Origin: JAKAAZ01 sp963817855
GTDB taxonomy: Bacteria; Acidobacteriota; Terriglobia; Terriglobales; Acidobacteriaceae
Direction of reading: 5' to 3'
Length of the DNA: 64,000 bases
Assembly: GCA_963817855.1 (NCBI GenBank)
Contig: CAWFQA010000001.1
Span: forward strand, 2,232,001-2,296,000
Below the pieces are notes generated by a model. The model ran no database searches. It was not told the origin of the DNA and saw nothing but the letters and a program-made list of their open reading frames with translations. The position numbers and the translations under genes were made by a program. Shown piece after piece: positions 43,376 to 52,346 of the stretch. The number at the start of each line of letters is the position of its first letter. The stretch's first letter is position 1.

Positions 43376-43993
43376 ATGGCAGAGCCAGTATTGGTACAGC
43401 GATCCACAGAGAATGCGTTAGCAGAATTTTCGACGTCGGATCTTTATCGGGAATTGATTAGCCGATTTGGTGAAGATCCGACGCGGGACGGTTTGTTGCG
43501 TACGCCGGAGCGCGTCCAGCACGCGATGGAATTTCTCACCAAAGGCTACCAACAGGACGCCGGGCAGATTCTGGGCGGCGCCATGTTCGACGTGGACTAC
43601 GACGAGATGGTGATCGTGAAAGATGTGGAGATGTTCTCGTTGTGTGAGCATCACATGCTGCCGTTTTTTGGACGCGTACACGTCGCCTATATTCCCAACG
43701 GAAAAGTGATCGGGCTGAGTAAAATTCCGCGGCTGGTTGATGTGTTTGCGCGAAGGCTGCAGGTGCAGGAGCGGCTGACCCGCGAGATTGCCGATGCGAT
43801 CGAAGATGCGATTCAACCACAAGGAGTGGGTGTCGTGATTGAGGCCCGTCATTTGTGCATGATGATGCGTGGAGTGGAGAAGCAGCATTCCTCTACTGTG
43901 ACCTCTGCCATGCTGGGGGCATTTCGCAGCAACCAGCAAACGCGCCACGAGTTCCTCTCGCTGGTGCATGGACGCGGTGAGAACGGAATCTAA
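43376..43993 (+). CDS. folE: GTP cyclohydrolase I
   Basis: Opens GTP to 7,8-dihydroneopterin triphosphate (EC 3.5.4.16), the substrate for the PTPS proteins and for folate synthesis. The 205-aa enzyme has DGLLRTPERVQHAMEFLTKGY, the zinc site EMFSLCEHHMLPFFGRVHVAY, SKIPRLVDVFARRLQVQERLT and VEKQHSSTVT. I chose ATG 43376 because AAAGG lies seven bases upstream; ATG 43361 is an in-frame alternative. It ends the pterin operon before truB. Confidence 0.95.
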   Translation: MAEPVLVQRSTENALAEFSTSDLYRELISRFGEDPTRDGLLRTPERVQHAMEFLTKGYQQDAGQILGGAMFDVDYDEMVIVKDVEMFSLCEHHMLPFFGRVHVAYIPNGKVIGLSKIPRLVDVFARRLQVQERLTREIADAIEDAIQPQGVGVVIEARHLCMMMRGVEKQHSSTVTSAMLGAFRSNQQTRHEFLSLVHGRGENGI

Positions 43994-44090
43994 GGCAGCT
44001 TTCTCGCTGCACGCTGGAGCGGAAGTTTGTCCTGTCTGGGTGCAGCTGCGCGCAGGCGGCGGTCTCTCATCCCTGTTCTGAATCCAACCT

Positions 44091-44967
44091 ATGAATGGTC
44101 TCTTAATCGTCAACAAGCCGGCAGGGATGACGTCGCACGACGTAGTGGCGACGGTGCGCAAATTGACGGGAGAGTCCTCAGTCGGACACTTGGGCACGCT
44201 CGACCCCATGGCGACTGGAGTCTTGCCGCTTTTGCTGGGACGGTTCACTCGACTGGCACAGTTCTTCAAGCAGGACAGCAAGCGGTATACGGGCACCATT
44301 CGGTTCGGCTTCGCGACTGACACTTACGATGCCGACGGTCAAGCTGTGGGCGAGAGCGTGGGGCCGGAATTGACGCTGGAGGAAATTCGTCGGTGTAGCG
44401 GAGAAGTTCCGGGGCGTGATCGACCAGATGCCACCGCCTTTCTCCGCCAAAAAATCGCAGGGCGTTCCGGCGTATAAGCTGGCGCGCCAGGGAAAGCCGG
44501 TAGATCTGCGTCCGGTTCGAATTGAGATTCTTCAATTTGAGATTTCCGGCTACGAAGCGCCGAATGCTCCATTTGCCGTCGAAGTTTCCTCGGGAAGTTA
44601 CATCCGCTCGATTGCGCATGAGATGGGTCAGTTGGCAGGGTGCGGCGCCCATCTGGGAAGCCTGTGTCGTGTACAGGCGGGCGATTTTACGCTGGAGCAA
44701 GCAGCGACGATGGAGGAAATTGCAGCTTGGCACAAAGACGGTTCTCTGATGGAGCGACAGCCGCATCCGCGCTGCGTGTTGCCGCAGATGCCGGCGGTGA
44801 CCGTGGATGAAAATACCGCCTCGCGGCTGAAGAATGGAATGCCCTGCAACTTGCCGGAATATTCCAACGCACTGTTCATTAAGATATTTACCGACCAGCG
44901 CGAACTGTTCGCGATTGGACGTCGTGTTGCCGGAACATTAACGCAGCCCATGGCGGTGCTAGGCTAG
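44091..44967 (+). CDS. truB: tRNA pseudouridine(55) synthase, frameshifted near 44406
   Basis: Makes pseudouridine at position 55 of tRNAs (EC 5.4.99.25). The first frame has MNGLLIVNKPAGMTSHDVV, the catalytic-Asp region LGTLDPMATGVLPLLLG, and YTGTIRFGFATDTYDADG. It then shifts at GEVPGRD. Deleting one G near 44406 gives FRGVIDQMPPPFSAKKSQG, and the remaining frame continues with VPAYKLARQGKPVDL, SYIRSIAHEMG and the PUA-like C-terminus to TAG 44965-44967. Corrected length is 291 aa, normal for TruB. As TruB is widely conserved, a sequence indel is more likely than loss. Its stop shares the CTAG with the convergent tesA-like gene. Confidence 0.88.
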
Positions 44968-45728
44968 TGTACGTGTGGCTGCATGTGAACGTGCGTGGGC
45001 TTGTGCAGCATTGGCAATAGCAGCGGAAGAAAATTCTTTGCCACCTGCTTGCAACCCTGCGCCGTCGGATGAATGCCGTCGCCCTGCATGGAGCTGGGCA
45101 CGCCGTAGACGCCTTTTAACATGAAGGGCAGCATCGGGACGTGATACTGCTTGGATGCTTTGACGTAGATGGCGTTGAATTTTGCGATGTAATCGCTGCC
45201 ATAGTTGGGCGGCAGGGTGATTCCGCCCAAGATGACCTTGGCATGCGCATCCTGCATCGCTGAAATGATGGCGAAGAGGTTCATCTCCGTATCCCGGATG
45301 GGCAGTCCGCGCAGGCCGTCATTGCCGCCGAAGGAAACGATTACGACGGATGGATGGTACTTGAGGACTTCAGGAATGCGAAGGACACCATCTTTTGTGG
45401 TATTGCCGCTGATGCCGAGATTGATGACGCGATAGCGGTATCCGCGGGCCTCCAGGTCGCGTTGCAGATCGGCAGGATAGCTCTCATCGCGATTCACGCC
45501 ATGGCCAGCGGTGAGGCTGTCGCCAAAGGCCACGATGGTGGGGAGCGACGAGTCGAAAGGCGTGGATGGCTGCTGCGGTGACGAGACTGGCGCCGAAGCG
45601 TGTGTTGATTCGGTCGAAGCGGCCGGTTGCGGCTGCGAGTTCGACCCATTGCAACCGAGAAGCCATGCGATCATCAAGACAGAAGAAACAATTATTTTCA
45701 AATCAGGTTTCATCGACAGCACACTCAC
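44964..45728 (-). CDS. TesA-like SGNH-hydrolase lipoprotein (arylesterase/lysophospholipase)
   Basis: Hydrolyses thioesters and lysophospholipids in the periplasm. The 254-aa protein is probably a lipoprotein (lipobox LLGCN near residue 26) with a Ser/Pro-rich linker, then SGNH blocks: FGDSLTAGHG (nucleophile Ser), NLGISGNTT, FGGNDGLRG and the catalytic DGIHPTAQG. The C-terminus is His-rich (KPTHVHMQPHVH). GTG 45728 has AGAGGG five bases upstream; ATG 45713 is an alternative. It is divergent from ybbA-like and ybbP-like genes, the same order as tesA-ybbA-ybbP in E. coli. Confidence 0.88.
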   Translation of the reverse strand: MSVLSMKPDLKIIVSSVLMIAWLLGCNGSNSQPQPAASTESTHASAPVSSPQQPSTPFDSSLPTIVAFGDSLTAGHGVNRDESYPADLQRDLEARGYRYRVINLGISGNTTKDGVLRIPEVLKYHPSVVIVSFGGNDGLRGLPIRDTEMNLFAIISAMQDAHAKVILGGITLPPNYGSDYIAKFNAIYVKASKQYHVPMLPFMLKGVYGVPSSMQGDGIHPTAQGCKQVAKNFLPLLLPMLHKPTHVHMQPHVH

Positions 45729-45730
45729 CC

Positions 45731-46456
45731 ATGCCCTCTGAAACTCACGCTATCATCGCAGTCTGTGGATTGAAAAAAACATTGCGCAGCGGATCGACAT
45801 CTCTGGAAATCTTGAAGGGGATAGATCTCAGTATTCCGTCGCGTCAATTCGTCGTCATCATGGGTGCTTCCGGCAGCGGGAAAAGCACGCTGCTTGGACT
45901 CCTTGCTGGTTTGGATGCGCCCTCGGCTGGCACCGTCACAATCGATGGAGAAGAAATCAGCCATCTGAGCGAGGATGCGCTGGCCCATATCCGAGCGACC
46001 AAACTGGGATTTGTCTTTCAATCCTATCAATTGATTCCTACGCTGACAGCGATGGAAAATGTTTTACTGCCGCATGAACTGCATGCCGCGGACGACGGTA
46101 AATCTCGTGCGCAGGAACTGCTGGCAAACGTCGGACTGGCGGAACGGATGCATCATTATCCCGTGCAGCTCTCCGGAGGAGAGCAGCAGCGAGTGGCGTT
46201 GGCGCGGGCGTTCATGTTGCGGCCACCTGTAATTCTGGCGGATGAACCGACTGGCAATTTGGATTCCGCGACCGGTGCGCGTGTGATGGAGTTGTTGCTG
46301 GAATTGAATCGTCGGGAAGGAACCACGCTGGTTCTGGTCACGCACGATGCCAGCCTCGCGGCGCATGCAGAAAGAAAAATTCTGCTACGGGATGGACGGA
46401 TTGAGGCGGATGAGTTGTGCCAACCCTTTATGCAGGACGTTGGAGCCGACGTATGA
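45731..46456 (+). CDS. ABC transporter ATP-binding protein (YbbA/LolD-like)
   Basis: Powers the FtsX-type permease encoded next. The 241-aa protein has Walker A GASGSGKST, the LFQSYQLIPTLTAMENV Q-loop region, the signature LSGGEQQRVALARAF, Walker B ILADEPTGNLDS, and the H-loop VLVTHD. ATG 45731 lies two bases from the start of the divergent esterase gene, so their promoters overlap the other gene's 5' end. It overlaps the permease by ATGA. Confidence 0.92.
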   Translation: MPSETHAIIAVCGLKKTLRSGSTSLEILKGIDLSIPSRQFVVIMGASGSGKSTLLGLLAGLDAPSAGTVTIDGEEISHLSEDALAHIRATKLGFVFQSYQLIPTLTAMENVLLPHELHAADDGKSRAQELLANVGLAERMHHYPVQLSGGEQQRVALARAFMLRPPVILADEPTGNLDSATGARVMELLLELNRREGTTLVLVTHDASLAAHAERKILLRDGRIEADELCQPFMQDVGADV

Positions 46457-49032
46457 AGCCGTCCGCTGGAGGATTGGCCTTGGGCACCGCATGGAAAATT
46501 GCATGGCGCGACCTACACGCCTCCTGGATCAAGTTCACGTTTGTCGTGATTGCGGTAGCGCTTGGAGTGGGATCTTTGACCGGGGTGCGCAGCTTCAGCC
46601 TTGTCTTTCAGCGGACTTTGTTGGCGCAGGCTCGCACTCTGATGGCTGCAGACCTGTCGGCCAGAGATTTTCATCCATACGGCGAGGAGCAATTGGTTGC
46701 TCTGGACCGACTGAAAGCACGCGGCGTCGACCACACGCTGGTGACGGAGACGGTGTCGATGTCGTCGACCGCATCGAATGCAGATCCCGTGCTGGTGTCG
46801 TTGAAGGCGGTCGATCCGGCAAAGTATCCGTACTATGGCGCTGTTGTGCTTTCGTGTGGCAAGCCGCTGGCCGACGTGCTCCGTGAGAACACCGCGGTGG
46901 TCAGCGAAGAGTTTTTGCTGCGTGATCACTCTCATCTGGGTGACACACTGCATGTGGGTGACAAATATTTCACGATTGCAGATGTACTGCGATCGGAGCC
47001 GGACAGGATTTCCTCCTCCTTCAGCATTGGTCCGCGTGTCATGATCACTCAGTCGGTGTTGCCTACGACAGGGCTGGTTCGGCCTGGCAGTCGTGCATCG
47101 GAGCGCATGCTCTTTCGCCTATCGTCACAAGCCGCGCAGCATGGCATGGATATTTCTAGCCTTCGAAGGCAGGTGGAAAGCATTCTGCCGGAAGCGCAGG
47201 TGACGGATTATCGCGAGGCCAATCCGGCGCTGGTGCACGGTCTGGAGCGCTCGACGGCCATGCTGACGCTGGTCAGCCTGGTGACAATGGTATTGAGCGC
47301 GATTGGCGTGGCGATGGCGATGCATGCGCATTTGCAGCAGCGACTGGAAACCATCGCGATTATGAAGGCGCTGGGCGCGCGTTCTTCCCAGGTGATGCGT
47401 ATTTATCTGCTGCAGACGTTATTCCTGGGGGCGGTGGGGGCATTGCTGGGAGTGGCGGCCGGCTTTGGCGTGGCGCGCGCATTTCCGATTCTTCTGGAGC
47501 GATTGGTGTCGCTACCGGTCGACGGCAATCTGGCATTCTCGCCGGTCGTAATCGGACTTTGTACGGGAGTGCTGACGACATTGCTGTTTACGTTGCCGCC
47601 ACTTTTGGAGATTCGCAGTTTTCGTCCATTGCGGATTCTGCGGAGGAATGTTGAGCAGGATCAGGGAACGCATCTGGCGAATATTTTTCCGCGCGATCCG
47701 GTGCAGCTGGGTTCTATCGCGATCATCCTGATTGGGCTGGCCGCAATTGCAAGCACGCTGACGGAATCGACAATGGTGGGCGAGTGGTTTGCCGGCGGAC
47801 TGCTGGGGGTGCTGGTGGTTCTACTGCTGGCGGCCTCGGGACTGCTGGCGGCAGTGCGATGGATAATGCAATGGCAACGCAGGCAATTTAGTCCCATGGT
47901 GCGCCAGGGACTGGTGAATCTGCAGCGGCCGGGGAATCAGTCGGCGGCAGTTCTGACCGCGCTGGGACTCGGCGTCATGCTGATGATGACGATTTATTTT
48001 GTCCAACACGCAATTGTGCAGGACCTGCAAATGAACAGCGGGTCGCCACGTGTGCCGAATGTGTTTCTGGTGGATGTAGGGGCGGATGAGTTGGCAGGAG
48101 TGGAGAAACTAATCGCGGCGCAACCGGCCGTGAAAGGCAGTCTAGAGACGATCCCGATCGTTGCTGCGCGCATTACGTCGCTGAACGGAGTAGCAACGGA
48201 TCAGTTGCGCATCCAGCATTATCCCAAGCGGATGCTGCGATCGACCTCTCTAACCTGGGCGGACACGCTGCCCGCGGGCGAAAAAGTTGTGGATGGAAAA
48301 TGGTGGAGCAAGACGAGTGACACACCCCAGGTCGCGGTGAGCGATTCGACAGCAAAAGCACTGCACCTGAAGGTAGGCTCCAGAATTGGATTTGTGACAG
48401 GAGACAAGACATTTGTCGCCCATGTAGTTGCAATTGTGCGAACGGATGGCGACCACATTTACGCGCGCAGCCGGTTCATCCTGCCGAGCCGTGTGCTGAC
48501 TGGGCAAGCCGTGGTTTGGTATGGCGCATTTCATGCGGACCCGATGCGGGTCGGCGAAGTGGAGAAGAGCCTGTTTGCGGCCTATCCCACCGTGACTGTG
48601 ATCAACATGGCCGACGTCCTTGAGGTAGTGCGCAAGGTGGTCGACCAGATCGCCATGATCCTGAGGTTTGTAGCGGGATTTGTCTTGCTGGCTGGGGGAA
48701 TCATTCTGGCGTCGAGCGTAACTGCGACGCGATTTCAACGTGTGCGCGAGGTGGCGATTTTGAAGTCGTTAGGCGCACTCCGGTCGCAGGTAATCCAAAT
48801 GCTGAGTATCGAATTCCTGATGCTGGGCGGAATTGCCGGTCTCGCCGGAGTCGCGTGTTCCCTGGCATTGTCGAGTGTGCTGCTACATCGGCTCGATGTC
48901 AGCTTTCATCCGAACTGGGCAGTTTCCGTCGGCGCAATGATCGCGGCAGCGATTCTGGCCAGCGTCACCGGATGGCTGGCATCGTATCGCATTCTGCAAC
49001 AGAAACCACTCGAGGTGCTGCGCGAAGAGTAG
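46453..49032 (+). CDS. FtsX-like ABC transporter permease (YbbP-like)
   Basis: An 859-aa permease with two FtsX domains. The first helix is followed by a large periplasmic domain (to about residue 270), three helices (SLVTMVLSAIGVAMAMHA onwards), another core of helices, a second large external domain (about 530-740) and a final helix trio ending LASVTGWLASYRIL. This is the YbbP/MacB-like layout, twice the size of single-domain permeases. ATG 46453 overlaps the ATP-binding gene stop. The natural substrate of YbbAP-type systems is unproven. Confidence 0.9.
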   Translation: MKPSAGGLALGTAWKIAWRDLHASWIKFTFVVIAVALGVGSLTGVRSFSLVFQRTLLAQARTLMAADLSARDFHPYGEEQLVALDRLKARGVDHTLVTETVSMSSTASNADPVLVSLKAVDPAKYPYYGAVVLSCGKPLADVLRENTAVVSEEFLLRDHSHLGDTLHVGDKYFTIADVLRSEPDRISSSFSIGPRVMITQSVLPTTGLVRPGSRASERMLFRLSSQAAQHGMDISSLRRQVESILPEAQVTDYREANPALVHGLERSTAMLTLVSLVTMVLSAIGVAMAMHAHLQQRLETIAIMKALGARSSQVMRIYLLQTLFLGAVGALLGVAAGFGVARAFPILLERLVSLPVDGNLAFSPVVIGLCTGVLTTLLFTLPPLLEIRSFRPLRILRRNVEQDQGTHLANIFPRDPVQLGSIAIILIGLAAIASTLTESTMVGEWFAGGLLGVLVVLLLAASGLLAAVRWIMQWQRRQFSPMVRQGLVNLQRPGNQSAAVLTALGLGVMLMMTIYFVQHAIVQDLQMNSGSPRVPNVFLVDVGADELAGVEKLIAAQPAVKGSLETIPIVAARITSLNGVATDQLRIQHYPKRMLRSTSLTWADTLPAGEKVVDGKWWSKTSDTPQVAVSDSTAKALHLKVGSRIGFVTGDKTFVAHVVAIVRTDGDHIYARSRFILPSRVLTGQAVVWYGAFHADPMRVGEVEKSLFAAYPTVTVINMADVLEVVRKVVDQIAMILRFVAGFVLLAGGIILASSVTATRFQRVREVAILKSLGALRSQVIQMLSIEFLMLGGIAGLAGVACSLALSSVLLHRLDVSFHPNWAVSVGAMIAAAILASVTGWLASYRILQQKPLEVLREE

Positions 49033-49068
49033 TGTCAACCGAAACTGCGCAGACTTGCATCGCAGAGA

Positions 49069-49095
49069 CCGAGCGATTGACCGAAAAGCGCTCGG
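49069..49095 (+). terminator. Weak hairpin after the permease gene
   Basis: CCGAGCG (49069-49075) pairs with CGCTCGG (49089-49095) across a 13-base loop, 36 bases after the permease stop. T-rich sequence comes only 25 bases further on, so it is a weak terminator candidate. Confidence 0.35.
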
Positions 49096-49141
49096 GCAAT
49101 ATATTCAGTAAGGACGCTTTTTTCTGCGCGCATTGCTAGAT

Positions 49142-49215
49142 TGCCCCTTCGTTCAACGGTAGGACAGCTGCCTCTGGAGCAGCATATTGGGGTTCGAATC
49201 CCTGAGGGGCAGCCA
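49142..49215 (+). tRNA. tRNA-Gln (CTG)
   Basis: Acceptor stem TGCCCCT/AGGGGCA, D arm GTTC/GGAC with one G-U pair, anticodon stem GCTGC/GCAGC enclosing CTCTGGA with anticodon CTG, and a T loop TTCGAAT. Encoded CCA at 49213-49215. Between it and the hydrolase at 49409 I see no other feature. Confidence 0.95.
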
Positions 49216-49408
49216 AACCTTTTGCGGTAACAATTTCCATCCTACGGCCGCCGAAAATCTCATTTTCACTTACCTCTGGAGACGGTGTGGGCGCAATTGC
49301 GCATCTATAAGTGTGGACGGGCGGTTGCGCGGAACACTATGTAAAAAATGAAATCGAAGGCGATCCACGTTGCAGCCACTGAAATTCCTTTCCTTCCATC
49401 GATACATC

Positions 49409-50407
49409 ATGGCGACCACTAGCCCAACAACTCCATCACGAGCCAAGCCGCCGTCGGCCGCATACCCGACGATGAAACGCATCGCCACGGTATTTGTGCT
49501 AATCGTGATGGTGGCCGATATCATTCTGAGTGTCGTGTTCTATCGCCACCCTGTGTGGATAATCAACGAGGCCCTGGATGCACGCCTGCGGCTTGCGGGA
49601 TTTCGCAGCGAATATGTTCGTGTCGGAACCTATCGTGTGCATTATTTTGTCGGCGGTGAGGGAACACCGCTTTTGCTGATTCATGGCCTGGGGGCTCGCA
49701 GTGAGGATTGGACGCCGGAGATGCCCGCGTATGCGAAGAATGGTTTTCGGGTCTACGCGATTGATCTGCTGGGATGCGGACGGACAGACCGGCCTGACAT
49801 TGCGTACACGCTCGGAGAGCAGGTCGAGCTGATCCGGGGATTTTTGACCTCCGTGCAGCTGGAGAAAACGGACGTGGTGGGCTGGTCACTGGGCGGGTGG
49901 GTAGCTCTGGAGTTTGCGCTGCGGCACCCTGAGCGTGTGAACCGGTTGGTGGCGATGGACAGTGCCGGACTGAAGTTCAAGACCGACCTTTCGCCGGAGA
50001 TTCTGGAACCGAACACTGTGCCGCAACTGGAGCAATTGGAAGCGGTGCTGATGGCTCACCATTATTACATTCCTGGATTTGTGCAGCGCGATTTGCTTCG
50101 CACCATGAAAAGCAACCGCACCGTGGTCCACCGAACTCTGGAATCGCTGTTACGCGAAGAAGGGGATTTCTCCACGCGACTCAGCCAACTGCAGATGCCG
50201 GTGTTGCTGGTCTGGGGGCAACAGGATGAGCTGATTCCGCCTGGTGCCGGGATGCAAATGCACGGGGCCATTCCGCAATCTGTGCTGGAGTTGTATGCCG
50301 GGTGTGGGCATATGGGACCGGCCATCTGCGCTGATCGCATGGTGCCGCGAGTGGTTGATTTTCTTCGGAGCCAGCCCCCGATGGCCCGCGGGGAATTTAA
50401 CTATTAG
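49409..50407 (+). CDS. Alpha/beta hydrolase, membrane-anchored
   Basis: A 332-aa hydrolase. An N-terminal hydrophobic helix (about residues 23-45, IATVFVLIVMVADIIL) anchors it or acts as a signal. The catalytic core has LLLIHGLGARSEDW (oxyanion), the nucleophile elbow GWSLGGWVAL (Ser), WGQQDELIPPGAG (Asp region) and the final His in YAGCGHMGP. The substrate is unknown; it resembles many haloalkane-dehalogenase- or esterase-type enzymes. I chose ATG 49409 although the frame opens at 49370. Confidence 0.82.
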   Translation: MATTSPTTPSRAKPPSAAYPTMKRIATVFVLIVMVADIILSVVFYRHPVWIINEALDARLRLAGFRSEYVRVGTYRVHYFVGGEGTPLLLIHGLGARSEDWTPEMPAYAKNGFRVYAIDLLGCGRTDRPDIAYTLGEQVELIRGFLTSVQLEKTDVVGWSLGGWVALEFALRHPERVNRLVAMDSAGLKFKTDLSPEILEPNTVPQLEQLEAVLMAHHYYIPGFVQRDLLRTMKSNRTVVHRTLESLLREEGDFSTRLSQLQMPVLLVWGQQDELIPPGAGMQMHGAIPQSVLELYAGCGHMGPAICADRMVPRVVDFLRSQPPMARGEFNY

Positions 50408-50422
50408 CCAACAGCAACGCTG

Positions 50423-51028
50423 CTATTTGGATTTGCCGGTCCATTGATACGCGGTGTCTTGGGGCAGGCCAATGTGCGCCAGCACGCGGCAAACAAATTG
50501 CCGGGCCATCTCCAACGTGTCGACAGGATGGTTGTAGAAGACAGGAATGGCGGGGAAGATGGTTGCGCCCGCATCCGCAGCCTGCTGCATATTGCGCAGA
50601 TGGATTTTATTGAATGGAGTTTCGCGGACGCAAAGGGTCAGGGATCGGCGTTCCTTCAGGCAGACATCCGCGGCGCGCGCGATCAGTTTCTCCGCAAGTC
50701 CGTTCGCGATGGCCGCGAGTGTTCCCATGCTGCACGGAAGAACGATCATCCCATCGCAGGGGTAGCTGCCGCTGGCAATCGGTGCCCCGATGTCGTCGGG
50801 CGCGTGCTGGATGATCTTCACGCTGGGTGTCCTGAGAAATTTTGCGATCAGGTCATTTCGGCCGCTCATTTCCAGCTCCTCGGCAACGACTCGAAGAGAA
50901 CTTTCTGAGGCGATGAAGTGAACGCGTTCCACGCGCGCATCGTTTTCCAGCAGCAGGAGCAGTTCTCGAGTCAGCATGGCACCGCTGGCGCCGGTCATCG
51001 CGACAGTCAGGATTTTTCCGGAGGACAT
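50423..51028 (-). CDS. ubiX: Flavin prenyltransferase (UbiX/Pad1)
   Basis: Makes the prenylated FMN cofactor used by UbiD-type decarboxylases (EC 2.5.1.129). The 201-aa protein shows TVAMTGASGAMLTREL, the LPCSMGTLAAIANGLAEKLI block, and RRSLTLCVRETPFNKIHLRNM. The family length and motifs are complete. The corresponding ubiD is not in the window; ubiquinone or menaquinone synthesis are both possible. It lies just downstream of purB on the same strand. Confidence 0.93.
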   Translation of the reverse strand: MSSGKILTVAMTGASGAMLTRELLLLLENDARVERVHFIASESSLRVVAEELEMSGRNDLIAKFLRTPSVKIIQHAPDDIGAPIASGSYPCDGMIVLPCSMGTLAAIANGLAEKLIARAADVCLKERRSLTLCVRETPFNKIHLRNMQQAADAGATIFPAIPVFYNHPVDTLEMARQFVCRVLAHIGLPQDTAYQWTGKSK

Positions 51029-51044
51029 CGAGCGACCTGCTCTC

Positions 51045-52346
51045 TTACGCTTCCTGATTCAATACGCGATCGAAAATTGTATCCACATTGGTCAGCTGAC
51101 GCTTCATGTCGAAAGCGTGGGCCAGTTTTTCTGAAGACAGCAGTTTTGCCACCGCGAGATCGTTGCCAACCTCGTCACGAAAATTTAAGTCCTGCTGCCA
51201 GGCGCGCATGGCGTGGGACTGGACCAACTTATACGCGTCTTCGCGGGACATGCCGGCTTCGGCGAGTTCAAGCAGTAACTGACCAGAAAAAATGAGGCCG
51301 CCGGTCAGCTCCAGATTGCGCAGCATGCGCTGCGGATGCACGACCAGCTTGTCGATCAGGTTGGTGGTTTTCTCCAGCAAGTAATCGGTCAAAATGGTGG
51401 AGTCTGGGAGGATGACGCGCTCAACCGAGGAGTGAGAAATATCGCGCTCATGCCAGAGGGCGACATTTTCCAGCGCCGCCTGTTGATTGGCGCGGACCAC
51501 ACGGGCGAGACCGCTGATCTGCTCGCTGGTAATGGGGTTGCGCTTGTGCGGCATGGCGGAAGAGCCCTTTTGCTTCTCGGAAAAATATTCTTCCGCTTCG
51601 CGAACTTCGGTACGCTGCAGATGGCGAATTTCGACGGCGATCTTGTCGAGCGTGGCGGTAATCAACGCCAGCGTACCAATATAAAACGCGTGGCGATCGC
51701 GCTGCAATACCTGAGTGGCGACTGGGGCGGGTGTAAGCCCAAGGCGGTCGCAGATGCGAGCTTCATGTTCCGGCTTCAGATGGCCGAAGGTGCCGACGGC
51801 GCCAGAAAGTTTGCCGACGCGCATGTCTTCCGCGGCCATGTCGAAGCGGCGAAGATTTCGCCGCATCTCCGCATACCAGTTCAGCAGCTTCAATCCGAAT
51901 GTCGTGGGCTCAGCATGCACGCCATGGGTGCGGCCGACTGTGGGCGTGTGCTGAAACTCGATGGCGCGGCGTTTCATCACATCGAGAAAGCGCAGAAGGT
52001 CCGCTCGAAGAATGGCAGAGGCGGCTTTCACCTGCAGGGCCTGGGCTGTATCGACGACATCGTTCGAGGTGAGGCCGTAGTGCAGCCAGCGCGCTTCGGG
52101 GCCAATCTTTTCCGCGACCGCGGTGGTGAAGGCAATCACGTCGTGACGAACTTCCGCCTCAATCTGCTGAATGCGGGCAACGTCGATGCTGCCGCGCTCG
52201 CGAATGGCGCGCGCTGCCTCGGCGGGAACGATGCCGAATTCGGCAAGGGTTTCGGAGGCAGCGGCTTCGACCTCCAGCCACATGCGGTACTTGCTTTCTT
52301 CCGTCCAGATGTTGCCCATGGCGGGGCGCGTATAGCGTTCAATCAC
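51045..52346 (-). CDS. purB: Adenylosuccinate lyase
   Basis: Cleaves adenylosuccinate and SAICAR in purine synthesis (EC 4.3.2.2). The 433-aa protein has HDVIAFTTAVAE, YGLTSNDVVDTAQAL, the catalytic GRTHGVHAEPTTFG, and the fumarase-superfamily signature GSSAMPHKRNPI, with ERVILPDST later. GTG 52346 overlaps the glutaredoxin stop (GTGA), and AAGGA is upstream. purQ, another purine gene, is at 33 kb. Confidence 0.95.
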   Translation of the reverse strand: MIERYTRPAMGNIWTEESKYRMWLEVEAAASETLAEFGIVPAEAARAIRERGSIDVARIQQIEAEVRHDVIAFTTAVAEKIGPEARWLHYGLTSNDVVDTAQALQVKAASAILRADLLRFLDVMKRRAIEFQHTPTVGRTHGVHAEPTTFGLKLLNWYAEMRRNLRRFDMAAEDMRVGKLSGAVGTFGHLKPEHEARICDRLGLTPAPVATQVLQRDRHAFYIGTLALITATLDKIAVEIRHLQRTEVREAEEYFSEKQKGSSAMPHKRNPITSEQISGLARVVRANQQAALENVALWHERDISHSSVERVILPDSTILTDYLLEKTTNLIDKLVVHPQRMLRNLELTGGLIFSGQLLLELAEAGMSREDAYKLVQSHAMRAWQQDLNFRDEVGNDLAVAKLLSSEKLAHAFDMKRQLTNVDTIFDRVLNQEA

